Source: an uncultured Ruminococcus sp.
Lineage (GTDB): Bacteria; Bacillota; Clostridia; Oscillospirales; Acutalibacteraceae
Length of the DNA: 64,000 bases
Direction: 5' to 3'
Assembly: GCA_902768825.1 (NCBI GenBank)
Contig: CACXMR010000005.1
Coordinates: 15,012-79,011 of the forward strand
Position 1 is the first letter of the stretch, and each line of letters starts with the position of its first letter. This document shows positions 43,458 to 51,891 of this stretch, piece after piece. The notes under the pieces are model-generated. The model saw nothing but the letters and a program-made list of their open reading frames with translations, was not told the origin of the DNA and did not search any database. A program made the position numbers and the translations under genes.

Positions 43458-43486
43458 TTGACAAAACGGTACCGGCATGATATTAT
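43458..43486 (+). promoter_or_regulatory. Promoter of the tRNA-Thr/tRNA-Tyr operon
   Basis: TTGACA (43458-43463) and TATTAT (43481-43486) are 17 bases apart, 42 bases before the first tRNA. The GC-rich segment after the -10 (GTCGCGAGGAGAG) is unlike a stringent AT-rich discriminator. Confidence 0.75.
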
Positions 43487-43528
43487 ATACAAGTCGCGAG
43501 GAGAGAGACCGAGCGACGGGACAGAAAC

Positions 43529-43604
43529 GCTGGTGTAGCTCAGTTGGTAGAGCAGCTGATTTGTAATCAGCAGGTCGGGGGTTCAAGTCCGTCCACCAGC
43601 TCCA
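43529..43604 (+). tRNA. tRNA-Thr (TGT)
   Basis: Full cloverleaf of 76 bases: acceptor GCTGGTG/CACCAGC, D-arm with AGTTGGTAGA, anticodon loop TTTGTAA on stem GCTGA/TCAGC, and T-arm with GTTCAAGTC. Anticodon TGT reads ACN threonine codons. The 3-prime CCA is encoded. Confidence 0.97.
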
Positions 43605-43637
43605 CAAACAAGCCTGTTATATGCAGGCTTTATATTC

Positions 43638-43719
43638 GGGAGAGTTCCAGAGCGGCCAAATGGGGCAGACTGTAAATCTGTTGTCGACGACTTCGGTGGT
43701 TCGAATCCACCCTCTCCCA
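43638..43719 (+). tRNA. tRNA-Tyr (GTA)
   Basis: A class II tRNA of 82 bases with acceptor GGGAGAG/CTCTCCC, anticodon loop CTGTAAA (anticodon GTA) and a long variable arm (TGTCGACGACTTC). The T-arm is GGTGG-TTCGAAT-CCACC. The 3-prime CCA is not encoded, unlike the neighbouring tRNA-Thr. It lies 33 bases after it. Confidence 0.96.
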
Positions 43720-43724
43720 GAAAC

Positions 43725-43747
43725 GCCCCGGCACGATGTGTCGGGGC
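43725..43747 (+). terminator. Hairpin after tRNA-Tyr
   Basis: Ten-base arms GCCCCGGCAC and GTGTCGGGGC pair around GAT, one wobble. The T-tract after it is weak (TTAGTTAAT), so termination may be partial. Confidence 0.55.
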
Positions 43748-43834
43748 TTAGTTAATAGTGAATAGAGAATAGTGAATAGTTTATAGTAAAGCTCCGAGGG
43801 GCGTTTCTGTATTATTCGTTATTCACTATTCACT

Positions 43835-44197
43835 ATTCGTTATTCACTAAAATAATTACTGTCGGTCAGACAAAAGCCGAAAACATGATAGCAACTATCC
43901 ATTTGCATTATTCAATAATTGGTCTGGTACGAATCCGACAATACCCGAGCAAAATATATTATTTTTCTGTATTATTCGTTATTCACTAAAATAATTACTA
44001 TCGGTCAGACAAAAGCCGAAAACATGATAGCAACTATCCATTTGCATTATTCAATAATTGGTCTGGTACGAATCCGACAATATCCGAGCAAAATATATTT
44101 TTCTGTATTATTCGTTATTCACTAAAATAATTACTGTCGGTCAGACAAAAGCCGAAAACATGATAGCAACTATCCATTTGCATTATTCAATAATTGT
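43835..44197 (+). repeat. Tandem repeat, period 136-139 bases, about 2.6 copies
   Basis: Units begin ATTCGTTATTCACTAAAATA at 43835, 43974 and 44110. They contain CGGTCAGACAAAAGCCGAAA and CATTTGCATTATTCAATAAT; the third stops near 44197. Units differ by a few bases. The run is preceded by many GAATAGTGAATAG motifs in both orientations. Two open frames cross it but have no ribosome site and arise from the repetition. Confidence 0.85.
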
Positions 44198-44235
44198 CCG
44201 TGTTTACTCTGTGTTATCCTTACTATTTACAAAGC

Positions 44236-44270
44236 CTCCTTTGCCTGATCTGGCAAAGGAGACTTTTTTG
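44236..44270. terminator. Terminator between the tandem repeat and citrate synthase
   Basis: Perfect arms CTCCTTTGCC (44236-44245) and GGCAAAGGAG (44252-44261), then ACTTTTTTG on the plus strand. It lies 10 bases beyond the minus-strand citrate synthase stop and may act in both directions. Confidence 0.7.
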
Positions 44271-44279
44271 TGTTGTATA

Positions 44280-45644
44280 TTATCTGTCAATGATATCCTG
44301 ATAGTCCACTCTTTCGTGTACGTTAAGATATGCCGGTCGGATGATTTTTCCGGAGTTGACAAGCTCTTCCATTCTGTGAGCCGACCATCCGGCGATCCTT
44401 GCGATGGCAAAGATGGGTGTAAACAGCTTTTGAGGAAGATCCAGCATACTATAGACAAAGCCGCTGTAGAAGTCCACGTTGGCGCTGACTCCCTTATAAA
44501 TGCGGCGCTCCTTGGCTATGACCTCCGGTGCGAGTCTTTCCACCATGGAGTAAAGCTGAAACTCCTTTTGTCTGCCTTTTTCCTCCGAAAGCTTTTCTAC
44601 AAAGCCCTTGAATACTCTTGCACGAGGATCCGATATGGAATACACTGCATGACCCATGCCGTAGATCAGTCCGGCTCTGTCAAAGGCTTCGCCGTGAAGG
44701 AGCTTTGTGAGGTAGTCTCTTACAGCGTCCTCGTCTGTAAAATCGGATATTTTCCGCTCCATGTCCTCAAACATCTTTACGACCTTGATATTTGCGCCGC
44801 CATGCTTGGGCCCCTTGAGTGAACCGAGGGCTGCTGCTATAGCGGAGTAGGTATCTGTTCCTGAGGATGTCACCACATGGGTGGTAAAGGTGGAATTGTT
44901 GCCGCCGCCGTGCTCAGCGTGGAGCACAAGTGACATATCCAGAAGCTTTGCCTCGAGCTTTGTATATTTTGAGTTGGGACGCAGCATATAGAGGATGTTT
45001 TCGGCAGTGGACAGATGGGGCTGGGGCGAATGTATGATAAGGCTCTGACCCATGTGATAGTGGATGAAAGCCTGATAGCTGTATACGGAAACCACAGGGA
45101 AGATGGCGATAAGCTCCAGGCATTGACGCAGTACATTGGGCAGCCAGGTATCATCTGCGTTGGGATCGTAGGAGTAGAGGGTCAGGACGCATCTTGCAAG
45201 AGCGTTCATCATATCCTTGCTGGGAGCCTTCAGAATCACGTCTCTGGTGAAATAATGGGGGAGATTGCGGTATTTTGCAAGAATTCTCTTTATCTGCTCA
45301 TACTGGTCAGCGGTGGGGAGCTTTCCGAACATAAGCAGATAGACTACCTCTTCAAAGCCGAAACGGTCATCATGGATAAAGCCCTTGACGATATCCTCAA
45401 CGTCAACACCCCTGTAATAGAGCTTGCCGTCACAGGGCTTTGATTCTCCGTTTACGATCTTGCTTGAGCATATCTCGGATATCTCTGTCAGTCCGGCAAG
45501 GACGCCCTTGCCGTTGATGTCACGCAGACCTCGCTTTACGTCATATTGTGAATAAAGGTTTTTGTCTATTTTTCCCTGAGTCTCGCACAGCCTGCTAAGA
45601 TCTACGAGTTCGGGCGTTACGTTAAAGAAATCATCTCTTATCAA
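44280..45644 (-). CDS. gltA: Citrate synthase
   Basis: A 454-residue citrate (Si or Re-independent type I fold) synthase that joins acetyl-CoA and oxaloacetate. Catalytic histidines are in LVLHAEHGGGNNSTF and IYGMGHAVYSISDPRARVFK; the GPKHGGANIKVV block is also typical. TTG at 45644 is preferred: GGAG lies nine bases before it but abuts the ATG at 45653. It supplies 2-oxoglutarate for glutamate in fermenters with a partial cycle. It is transcribed alone. Confidence 0.93.
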   Translation of the reverse strand: MIRDDFFNVTPELVDLSRLCETQGKIDKNLYSQYDVKRGLRDINGKGVLAGLTEISEICSSKIVNGESKPCDGKLYYRGVDVEDIVKGFIHDDRFGFEEVVYLLMFGKLPTADQYEQIKRILAKYRNLPHYFTRDVILKAPSKDMMNALARCVLTLYSYDPNADDTWLPNVLRQCLELIAIFPVVSVYSYQAFIHYHMGQSLIIHSPQPHLSTAENILYMLRPNSKYTKLEAKLLDMSLVLHAEHGGGNNSTFTTHVVTSSGTDTYSAIAAALGSLKGPKHGGANIKVVKMFEDMERKISDFTDEDAVRDYLTKLLHGEAFDRAGLIYGMGHAVYSISDPRARVFKGFVEKLSEEKGRQKEFQLYSMVERLAPEVIAKERRIYKGVSANVDFYSGFVYSMLDLPQKLFTPIFAIARIAGWSAHRMEELVNSGKIIRPAYLNVHERVDYQDIIDR

Positions 45645-45724
45645 TATTATCATCTCCGATTTTCTGAATTCAAAACTGTGATTTATTTAATAATATTTGC
45701 ATTATTTGATACTCTATAAGAACT

Positions 45725-45752
45725 ATTATACCACATTGGAAGAATTTGTAAA
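45725..45752 (-). promoter_or_regulatory. Promoter of citrate synthase
   Basis: On the minus strand, TTTACA (45747-45752) and TATAAT (45725-45730) are 16 bases apart, about 80 bases above the start. Confidence 0.6.
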
Positions 45753-45792
45753 CCTGCAGTGAGGTTTCAATTTTGTAAATATTTGCCCGATA

Positions 45793-46731
45793 TTACAAAA
45801 GGCTTCCCTGAATGATATCCCTTACCCTCAGCTCGTGGTTGATGGAGTTTAGGACGTGCAGCTTGTCAAGGCTCCATAGTGGGGCGATCAGCAGGCGCTT
45901 GTCTCCGTCTCCTGTCAGTCGGTGAATGACCGTTTCAGGAGGGAGATTTCCTATCATCTCCGCAATGAGAGAAACATATTCATCTTCCCTCATGGCGCTG
46001 ACCTGACCGCTTTCGTAGAGTGCTTCCAGCCTTGTGCCCCTAAGGATATGCAAAAGCTGCAGCTTGATTCCGTCTGCGCCCATCTGTCCCACATAGCGCA
46101 CGGTCTCCAGCATTTCTTTACGGGTCTCATGGGGCAGGCCCGCAATGGTATGTACTATGACGCCGGCACCGATGCTTTTCAGGCTTTTAAGCGCACTGTC
46201 AAAGCAGGGCAGCTCATAGCCTCTGTTGATCAGGCGGGCGGTCTTTTCGTGTATGGTCTGAAGCCCCAGCTCTATCCACACGGGCTTTATCCTGACAAGC
46301 TCTTCTATCAGCCGCAGCTTGTCATCCTCGAGGCAGTCAGGCCTTGTGGCGATGGACAGCACATCGATGTCATCCCGTCTTATCACAGGAAAAAACAGAT
46401 CTCTCAGCCGGCTGACAGGAGCATAGGTATTAGTGAATGCCTGAAAGTATGCGATATGCCCCGAGCCGTCGGCTTTCCGGCTGACCAGGGACTTTGCAGC
46501 CTCTATCTGCTCATCCATGCTCCGGGTGGGGCTCGGTGCAAACTCTCCTGATCCGCCCTGACTGCAAAAAATGCACCCGCCAGTAGATATTGTGCCGTCA
46601 CGGTTCGGGCAGGTCATGCCGCCGCTGAGGGACAGCTTGTAAAGCTTTTTGCCAAAGGTCTTTTTCAGGTAGCAGTCCAGTGAATAGTATCTTTTTCCGT
46701 TCCACTCACGGAGTCTTTCTTTTATATCCAT
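45793..46731 (-). CDS. Radical SAM protein, TIGR01212/YhcC family
   Basis: A 312-residue radical SAM protein. The family pattern begins RYYSLDCYLKKTFGKKLYKL; the unusual cluster motif is CPNRDGTISTGGCIFC, with a long gap before the last two cysteines, typical of YhcC. IELGLQTIHEKTA follows. Function is not settled in the family. AAGGAAA precedes the ATG. It lies about 80 bases after the rubredoxin gene. Confidence 0.9.
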   Translation of the reverse strand: MDIKERLREWNGKRYYSLDCYLKKTFGKKLYKLSLSGGMTCPNRDGTISTGGCIFCSQGGSGEFAPSPTRSMDEQIEAAKSLVSRKADGSGHIAYFQAFTNTYAPVSRLRDLFFPVIRRDDIDVLSIATRPDCLEDDKLRLIEELVRIKPVWIELGLQTIHEKTARLINRGYELPCFDSALKSLKSIGAGVIVHTIAGLPHETRKEMLETVRYVGQMGADGIKLQLLHILRGTRLEALYESGQVSAMREDEYVSLIAEMIGNLPPETVIHRLTGDGDKRLLIAPLWSLDKLHVLNSINHELRVRDIIQGSLL

Positions 46732-46752
46732 TTCTCTGTTTCCTTAAAAGAT

Positions 46753-46781
46753 CAAGGAGGAAACACAAGGTTCCCTCCTTG
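46753..46781 (-). terminator. Hairpin between rubredoxin and the radical SAM gene
   Basis: On the minus strand, CAAGGAGG pairs with CCTCCTTG around a 13-base loop and is followed by ATCTTTT. The short T-run suggests partial termination, leaving some read-through to the radical SAM gene. Confidence 0.5.
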
Positions 46782-46809
46782 AAAAATTAAATAACTATTC
46801 TGTGACCAA

Positions 46810-46968
46810 TTACTCCTCCGGAGCAAAGTTTTCCTTGCCGACGCCGCAAAGAGGGCAGGTCCAATCATCGGGGATATCCTCAAAGGGTGTACCTTCAGCA
46901 ATACCGTTGTCGGGATCGCCGTTTACCGGCTCATAAACATATCCGCAGATCTGACATACATATTTCAT
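46810..46968 (-). CDS. Rubredoxin
   Basis: A 52-residue rubredoxin found by eye. It starts [20 protein letters not shown] and has the second site [13 protein letters not shown], giving the two CxxCG iron-binding knuckles. Length is exactly that of the family. GGAGG lies eight bases before the ATG. It carries single electrons, often to oxygen- or peroxide-detoxifying enzymes in anaerobes. It has its own promoter. Confidence 0.96.
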   Translation of the reverse strand: MKYVCQICGYVYEPVNGDPDNGIAEGTPFEDIPDDWTCPLCGVGKENFAPEE

Positions 46969-47006
46969 AAGTTTAACCTCCGTTAGTAATATTGTGGTTA
47001 TGTTAT

Positions 47007-47035
47007 ATTATACAGTAATTATCCATGAAAGTCAA
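47007..47035 (-). promoter_or_regulatory. Promoter of rubredoxin
   Basis: On the minus strand, TTGACT (47030-47035) and TATAAT (47007-47012) are 17 bases apart, about 40 bases above the start. Confidence 0.7.
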
Positions 47036-47116
47036 TTATTTATTACACATCAATCAGTGAAACACTATTACACCTGGGTGATTCTGTATGAACTGTCAGC
47101 AGGGCTTGAAGCATAG

Positions 47117-47245
47117 AGTGTTTCGCTCTCTGCGGAGAGCGAGTCAGGAGGGACTTTTGCGAAAAAGTCCCTCCTGACAACCACCGAAAACGAATTTTCA
47201 CAGAAAGCAAACTTTATTCTTTGGGGAGTTTAACGGATTCAGGTT
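47117..47245 (+). repeat. R1 dispersed hairpin repeat, copy f
   Basis: Full-length copy: TGTTTCGCTCTC/GAGAGCGAG, GTCAGGAGGGACTTTT/AAAAAGTCCCTCCTGAC, ACCACCGAAAACGAA, CTTTATTCTTTGGGGAGTTT and CGGATTCAGG. It lies between the rubredoxin promoter and the end of spoIIE. Confidence 0.8.
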
Positions 47246-47298
47246 ACAGGCTGCCAGGTGAGGAGCTTTTGCCTTTTGCACTTATTCCAAAAGTGACC

Positions 47299-49653
47299 TC
47301 ATGCTGCGGCTTCAGCTTCATATCCGGCGCTGAGGATGCGCATTGCTATCACAGTGATGTCGTCGTCGTGTCCGTCCTCTCTCCTTGCGGTAGCTTCGTC
47401 GTTTATCAGGTGGGCAAGCTCCTGCATATCCTTGTCATCGCTCCATTTCATTATTATTCGTTCTATCCACTCATCACCTCCGGCTATTGCCCCGTCTGAT
47501 ACCATCACAATGATGTCCTCCGGGTGCAGCGTGTCCTCTGTGCAGGTAAACTCCACATCCGGCAGTATCCCTATGGGAAGAGAGGGGGTTTCCACCCGGT
47601 ACATCTCGCCCTCCTTGCGTATGAAGGATACTGCCGCTCCCGCTTTCATAAAGTCTACGTTCCCCGTGTAAAGATCAATGGCAACAAGATCCAGTGTCGC
47701 AAGGGATTCGTCCTCGGATTTTACCAGCAAAGCAGAGTTTACTACCTTCAGAGAGCAGTCAAAGCCAAGCCCTGCCTTTATGAGCTTTGAGATAATGCTG
47801 ACTGCCATGCCGCCGTCTACCGCAGCCCTGCCGCCTGTTCCCATGCCGTCGCTCAGCACCGTTATCATCCTGCCTGTTCCGTCATCAAAATATCTGAGGT
47901 TGTCGCCGGAAAGAAGTCCGCTTCCGCAGATGTGCTGGCTCGAAGCGATTTCCACGTCATAGACAGGGCGTTCACATAGCAGTATCCTGCACCTTCCGAA
48001 GGCAACCGTCACAGACGGTGACTCAAAGTGTCTGCCGCAGATTTTTGATATCTCATGGAGCAGGAGAGCAGCCTTTATTTTTTTGCGGTCATCGTCATAT
48101 ATTTCCGCCTCGACGGTCATTCTTCCCAGATGGTCCACCCGGCAGCTCACGTCTGTAGGCACCAGCCCCAGCTCTTTGAGCTTTACGGAAATCCTGTCAG
48201 ACAGCTCATTGTCAAAAAAGATGTAGTTTTCGTATTCATCGGCCATCTCCTCGAGTATGTCTCCCAGCCCGCAGAACTGTCCCGCCACCACGGAACGCAC
48301 CTCATCCACTCTCTTTGAAGCAGCCTCCGAAGCAAGATAATTCTGATAGCTCCGGTTGACCGCCCTTGCCATTTCCGCACACCTGCAGCATTTTCTCCTG
48401 AAGTCCTCACAGAAATCCTCAGGTTTGATCCTTCCGCTGCCGATCAGCCTGTCTGTCACCGTCTGAAAGGATTCGATGGAAACCCCGTCCTTGTGCTCCC
48501 AGCAAAAGACCTTCAGGCCGCACCTTTTGCAGGTGTTGTCTACCGCCCTTTCATAAACGCTGTCAAGGGTGGGAGTGACTATCCTTGACAGCTTTTCGGC
48601 TACCTCCTCCACGTCAACCGATACATCGGAGAGAGCCTTTGAGGCAAAATCCAGACGCATGATTATTGAGCGCCTGAGTCCTTCGCAGTTTTCGTCTCTG
48701 CCTGAGGAGGAAAAGACTGCCGAAATAAAGTTGCCCGTGTTTTTAGGCAGGATAACGAAGATCACGGAGGTTATGGCACACTCATAGACCATAGTGAGGG
48801 TCGTTGCCAGTGTTTCGCCCTGGAAGGATATGAGAATGACGCTGGCGGTGAATATCAGACATTGGACGATTCTCCCTGCCTGGGAGAATATCCCGCTCAT
48901 CAGGCCGCCCAAGGCATAAGCGGCTCCGATAAAGTATAGCGATGGGTCGGCAAGGCTCAGCACTATGCCTGTGGAAATGCCGGCAACTGCTCCGCCTCCG
49001 GTGCTGCCGAAGCGTGAGGCTAACAGAATGCAGAGTATGGCGGCTATTCTGCCCACAGAGACAGGGCCGAGGGTGATCCCGGACAGGGCCAGGATAAATA
49101 TGCACCCGCTGAGCACCAGACAGGACACCTCCTGGGTGAGCAGCATCCCGAGACTTTTTGTGCCGTGGAGGATCACCACTGCCCTTGCAAAGAAATATGC
49201 TGCCACACCTCCGATGAGGGCTTCAAGGAAAAACCGGAAGATGATCTGCGGGCTTACTCCTGTGACGCTCAGGGCGGCAAGACCAGTAGCAAACGTTGGC
49301 ACAAATGACACAGCCCCGGCAAAGACGCAGTGCCGGCTGATGCTTTTGATGTCGTTGAGTGTCCAGCGGATAGCCGCCGCTGCAAGCATGGCTGCGATAT
49401 AACGAAAGCTGCCTGCCCGCCCTCCCAGAATGATATAGCCTGCTGTGGAGCCGATGACCGCAGACAGCATACCCTTGAAGGGGACTGCCGAGACCACCGA
49501 TACCCCGAAGGGCGAATAGGTGCCGAAGATCCTGCCGCCAGACGAAATGAACCCGCAGCCGAAGCAGGTGAGCTGAAAGAAAAGCTTTCGTGCACCGGTG
49601 TTTTGCAGGATGTTGCGGACAGAGTACCTTGCTGCAAGCTCCCTGAACTTCAA
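47299..49653 (-). CDS. spoIIE: Stage II sporulation protein E, PP2C phosphatase
   Basis: A 784-residue SpoIIE. About ten membrane helices fill residues 20-310. A central cysteine-containing region (CKRCGLKVFCWEHKDG) follows, then the C-terminal PP2C domain with VLSDGMGTGGRAAVDGG and MVSDGAIAGGDE metal-binding aspartates. It dephosphorylates SpoIIAA to release sigma-F in the forespore and helps asymmetric division. The frame opens at 49740, but TTG at 49653 follows GGGGTGG by a proper distance and lies below a plausible promoter. Confidence 0.93.
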   Translation of the reverse strand: MKFRELAARYSVRNILQNTGARKLFFQLTCFGCGFISSGGRIFGTYSPFGVSVVSAVPFKGMLSAVIGSTAGYIILGGRAGSFRYIAAMLAAAAIRWTLNDIKSISRHCVFAGAVSFVPTFATGLAALSVTGVSPQIIFRFFLEALIGGVAAYFFARAVVILHGTKSLGMLLTQEVSCLVLSGCIFILALSGITLGPVSVGRIAAILCILLASRFGSTGGGAVAGISTGIVLSLADPSLYFIGAAYALGGLMSGIFSQAGRIVQCLIFTASVILISFQGETLATTLTMVYECAITSVIFVILPKNTGNFISAVFSSSGRDENCEGLRRSIIMRLDFASKALSDVSVDVEEVAEKLSRIVTPTLDSVYERAVDNTCKRCGLKVFCWEHKDGVSIESFQTVTDRLIGSGRIKPEDFCEDFRRKCCRCAEMARAVNRSYQNYLASEAASKRVDEVRSVVAGQFCGLGDILEEMADEYENYIFFDNELSDRISVKLKELGLVPTDVSCRVDHLGRMTVEAEIYDDDRKKIKAALLLHEISKICGRHFESPSVTVAFGRCRILLCERPVYDVEIASSQHICGSGLLSGDNLRYFDDGTGRMITVLSDGMGTGGRAAVDGGMAVSIISKLIKAGLGFDCSLKVVNSALLVKSEDESLATLDLVAIDLYTGNVDFMKAGAAVSFIRKEGEMYRVETPSLPIGILPDVEFTCTEDTLHPEDIIVMVSDGAIAGGDEWIERIIMKWSDDKDMQELAHLINDEATARREDGHDDDITVIAMRILSAGYEAEAAA

Positions 49654-49686
49654 ACGAACCACCCCATCTTTAGTTTTGATGAGATC

Positions 49687-49718
49687 ATTATACCCTTGGG
49701 AAGCGGATATCTTTGTCA
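49687..49718 (-). promoter_or_regulatory. Putative Spo0A-type promoter of spoIIE
   Basis: On the minus strand, TGACAA (49713-49718) and TATAAT (49687-49692) are 20 bases apart, with TTGTGACAAA over the -35. The long spacer and the site resembling an inverted Spo0A box match the layout known for Spo0A-activated sigma-A promoters. The spoIIGA promoter here has the same layout. Confidence 0.4.
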
Positions 49719-49757
49719 CAATGTGGCGCCGGATTTCCACTGCTTATCAATTGGCAG

Positions 49758-49786
49758 TTGAAAGAAAAACTCATGTAGGTTATAAT
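49758..49786 (+). promoter_or_regulatory. Promoter of yjjG-rluA
   Basis: TTGAAA (49758-49763) and TATAAT (49781-49786) are 17 bases apart, 22 bases above the first start. Confidence 0.7.
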
Positions 49787-49808
49787 GTTTTTGACAGGAG
49801 GGACACAC

Positions 49809-50501
49809 ATGAAATATACGACATTACTGATGGATGCGGACGACACTATCTTTGACTTTCCGAAATGCGAGCATGAGGCTCTCAAAAACGCTCTGACAGA
49901 TTATGGCTATGAGTTTACTGAAGAGGTGAACGAATGCTTCAGCAGGATTAATGCTGCGCTCTGGAAGAAATTCGAGATCGGGCAGATCACAAGAGCTGAG
50001 CTGAGGGTAAGAAGGTTCAGGGAGATGCTGGAGCAGTGCTTTTCGGAGCTTGGAAAAGGAGAAGAGGAATGTGAAGCCTTGGCAGGACAGTATGTGAAAA
50101 GACTGGGAGAACAGGCGGTTTTGATCGACGGCGCAAGGGAAGCGCTGGAGAAGCTCTCAAAGCGGTTTGAGATATACATTATCACCAACGGACTGAAGCC
50201 TGTACAGGAGAGTCGGTTTGCAATTGCAGAGCTTTGGAGATATGTGCGAAAGGAATACATTTCGGATGCCATGGGCGTGCAGAAGCCCTCGGCGGAATAT
50301 TTCAGGATGGTGCTTGATGATATCCCCGAAAAGGACACGAAAAGGATATTGGTTGTTGGGGATTCCCTGACCTCTGACATGAAGGGCGGCAGGAACGCTG
50401 GTCTTGATACCTGCATCTATGATCCAAAGGGAAAAATAAGTCTCCCACACGAGCTGTGCGATTATCGGATAGGGAATCTCGTGGAGCTTCTTGAGCTTTG
50501 A
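49809..50501 (+). CDS. yjjG: HAD-family nucleotidase, YjjG type
   Basis: A 230-residue HAD phosphatase. Motif I is LLMDADDTIFDF (residues 6-17), motif II lies in IITNGLK, motif III includes the lysine of GVQKPS, and motif IV is VVGDSLTSDMKGG. Length and motifs fit YjjG, a nucleotidase that removes non-canonical pyrimidine nucleotides. The ATG at 49809 has GGAGGG before it. rluA-like follows by 12 bases. Confidence 0.86.
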   Translation: MKYTTLLMDADDTIFDFPKCEHEALKNALTDYGYEFTEEVNECFSRINAALWKKFEIGQITRAELRVRRFREMLEQCFSELGKGEEECEALAGQYVKRLGEQAVLIDGAREALEKLSKRFEIYIITNGLKPVQESRFAIAELWRYVRKEYISDAMGVQKPSAEYFRMVLDDIPEKDTKRILVVGDSLTSDMKGGRNAGLDTCIYDPKGKISLPHELCDYRIGNLVELLEL

Positions 50502-50513
50502 GGGGGTGAGGCT

Positions 50514-51383
50514 GTGCCTGAATTTGTTGTAGGGGAGGAGCTTGACGGGATCACTGTAAGAGCCTTCCTCAGAAAGCACTGCGGAGTCTCGGCAAGACTG
50601 CTTGCAAAGCTCAAAAGAGTCGATAAGGGCATGACCGTGGGTGGCAGAACTGTCAGGAGCATTGATCTGCTGCGGGCAGGGGATGTGATATGCCTTTGCT
50701 TTCCTGAGGATGACAGCGATATAGAGCCGGTGGAGCTGCCCCTTGATATTGTTTATGAGGACAGCACCATGATAGTGTTTAACAAGCCGCCTTTTATGCC
50801 TGTGCATCCGGTGAGGAACCACCAGAGGGATACCCTTGCAAACGGCGCCATATATTATCTTGCGGGCAAGGGTGAAAACTGCACCTTCCGGCCGGTGAAC
50901 CGTCTTGACCGTGATACCTCAGGGCTTGTTTTGGCTGCTAAGAGCAGCTTTGCCCACGCTTTCCTTGCAAATAATACCGAGAAAAAGTATACTGCCCTCT
51001 GCGAAGGTGTGATCACTGAAGGGGGCACGGTTGACGCTCCCATAATGCTGCGGCCCGGAAGTCTGATGGAGCGTCAGGTAGGAGAGGGAGGAGTCAGGGC
51101 AGTGACTCATTACTCACCCATAGAGCAGTGCCGGGGACATACCCTGCTTGAGCTGGAGCTGGAGACTGGCAGGACCCATCAGATCAGGACACACATGGCA
51201 AGCATTGGCCATCCCCTTGCAGGAGATGAGCTTTATGGAGGGAGCAGGGAGATATTTGAGCGGCAGTGCCTGCACTGCAGTGAGCTTGCTCTCATACATC
51301 CACTGACCCATGAAAAGATAGTGCTGAAAAGTGCGCCTGAGGACTGGATCGGGATGCTAAAGAATTATCACATGAATCCGTGA
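50514..51383 (+). CDS. RluA family RNA pseudouridine synthase
   Basis: A 289-residue pseudouridine synthase. An S4-like N-terminal RNA-binding part (VRAFLRKHCGVSARLLAKLK) precedes the catalytic RLDRDTSGLVLAAKS with its aspartate (about residue 134) and GRTHQIRTHMASIGHPLAGD. It isomerises uridines in rRNA or tRNA; the target is unclear. The start is GTG at 50514 after GAGGGGGTGAG. Its stop codon lies within the end of R1 copy g, so the repeat reached the last codons. Confidence 0.92.
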   Translation: MPEFVVGEELDGITVRAFLRKHCGVSARLLAKLKRVDKGMTVGGRTVRSIDLLRAGDVICLCFPEDDSDIEPVELPLDIVYEDSTMIVFNKPPFMPVHPVRNHQRDTLANGAIYYLAGKGENCTFRPVNRLDRDTSGLVLAAKSSFAHAFLANNTEKKYTALCEGVITEGGTVDAPIMLRPGSLMERQVGEGGVRAVTHYSPIEQCRGHTLLELELETGRTHQIRTHMASIGHPLAGDELYGGSREIFERQCLHCSELALIHPLTHEKIVLKSAPEDWIGMLKNYHMNP

Positions 51384-51500
51384 AACTCCCCATTTAATAA
51401 AGTTCATTTTCGGTGAAAATTCGTTTTCGGTGGTTGTCAGGAGGGTCTTTTTCGCAAAAGTACCTTCTGACTCGCTCTCCGCAGAGAGCGAAACACTCCA
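51374..51500 (-). repeat. R1 dispersed hairpin repeat, copy g
   Basis: Inverted full copy: ATGAATCCGTGAAACTCCCC, AATAAAGTTCATTTTCGG, GTCAGGAGGGTCTTT with AAAGTACCTTCTGAC (slightly decayed) and CTCGCTCTC/GAGAGCGAA. The next 90 bases (to about 51590) match, inverted, the DNA beside copy d. It begins in the last codons of the RluA-like gene. Confidence 0.78.
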
Positions 51501-51591
51501 TGCTTCATGTCGGCAGGGGGTGCCCACATAACATTATCCTGCCGACGAGAGGCGGCGCAAACGCACCCATTGGGTGATAATCAAAACAAAG

Positions 51592-51636
51592 ATGCCTGTC
51601 CTATGCATTAAAGCATGAGGGCGGGCATATATTTTA
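51592..51636. terminator. Hairpin terminator after R1 copy g
   Basis: ATGCC and GGCAT with inner CCT/AGG and ATGC/GCAT pairs (about 51592-51629) form an imperfect hairpin, followed by ATATTTTAC. It may end transcription from the RluA-like gene. Confidence 0.5.
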
Positions 51637-51891
51637 CTATGTCATTGCTTTGATTCGGCAGGCACCGGGAATAATACAACTGACGAGAAATACAAAGGCA
51701 TGAATACATAAACAACAGAACTATTGACAGCAGGAGGACGGAGACTCACAAAATATCTATCACGGGAATAAAATATAATGTGTTGATGATGATAAGCAAT
51801 GATTAAACCCGCTTTTGGGTGGAAAGAATATTGATATCGACACATCGCTTGGCGGTCAGCCGCAAATAAAAATTCGGAGCGTGAAAAGGAT
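51637..51891. other. Non-coding gap before mazF
   Basis: All ATG frames here are 11 codons or shorter, so no MazE-type antitoxin is encoded. TTGACA at 51724 and TATAAT at 51774 are too far apart to make one promoter, and no clear pair is seen. Confidence 0.45.

Noticed and set aside
43835..44197. CRISPR array
   Set aside because: Units are 136-139 bases and near-identical throughout, with no short repeat/variable spacer pattern and no cas genes.
44058..44822. A 254-codon plus-strand frame starting in the tandem repeat
   Set aside because: Its first part is repeat sequence and the rest is antisense to citrate synthase; no ribosome site.
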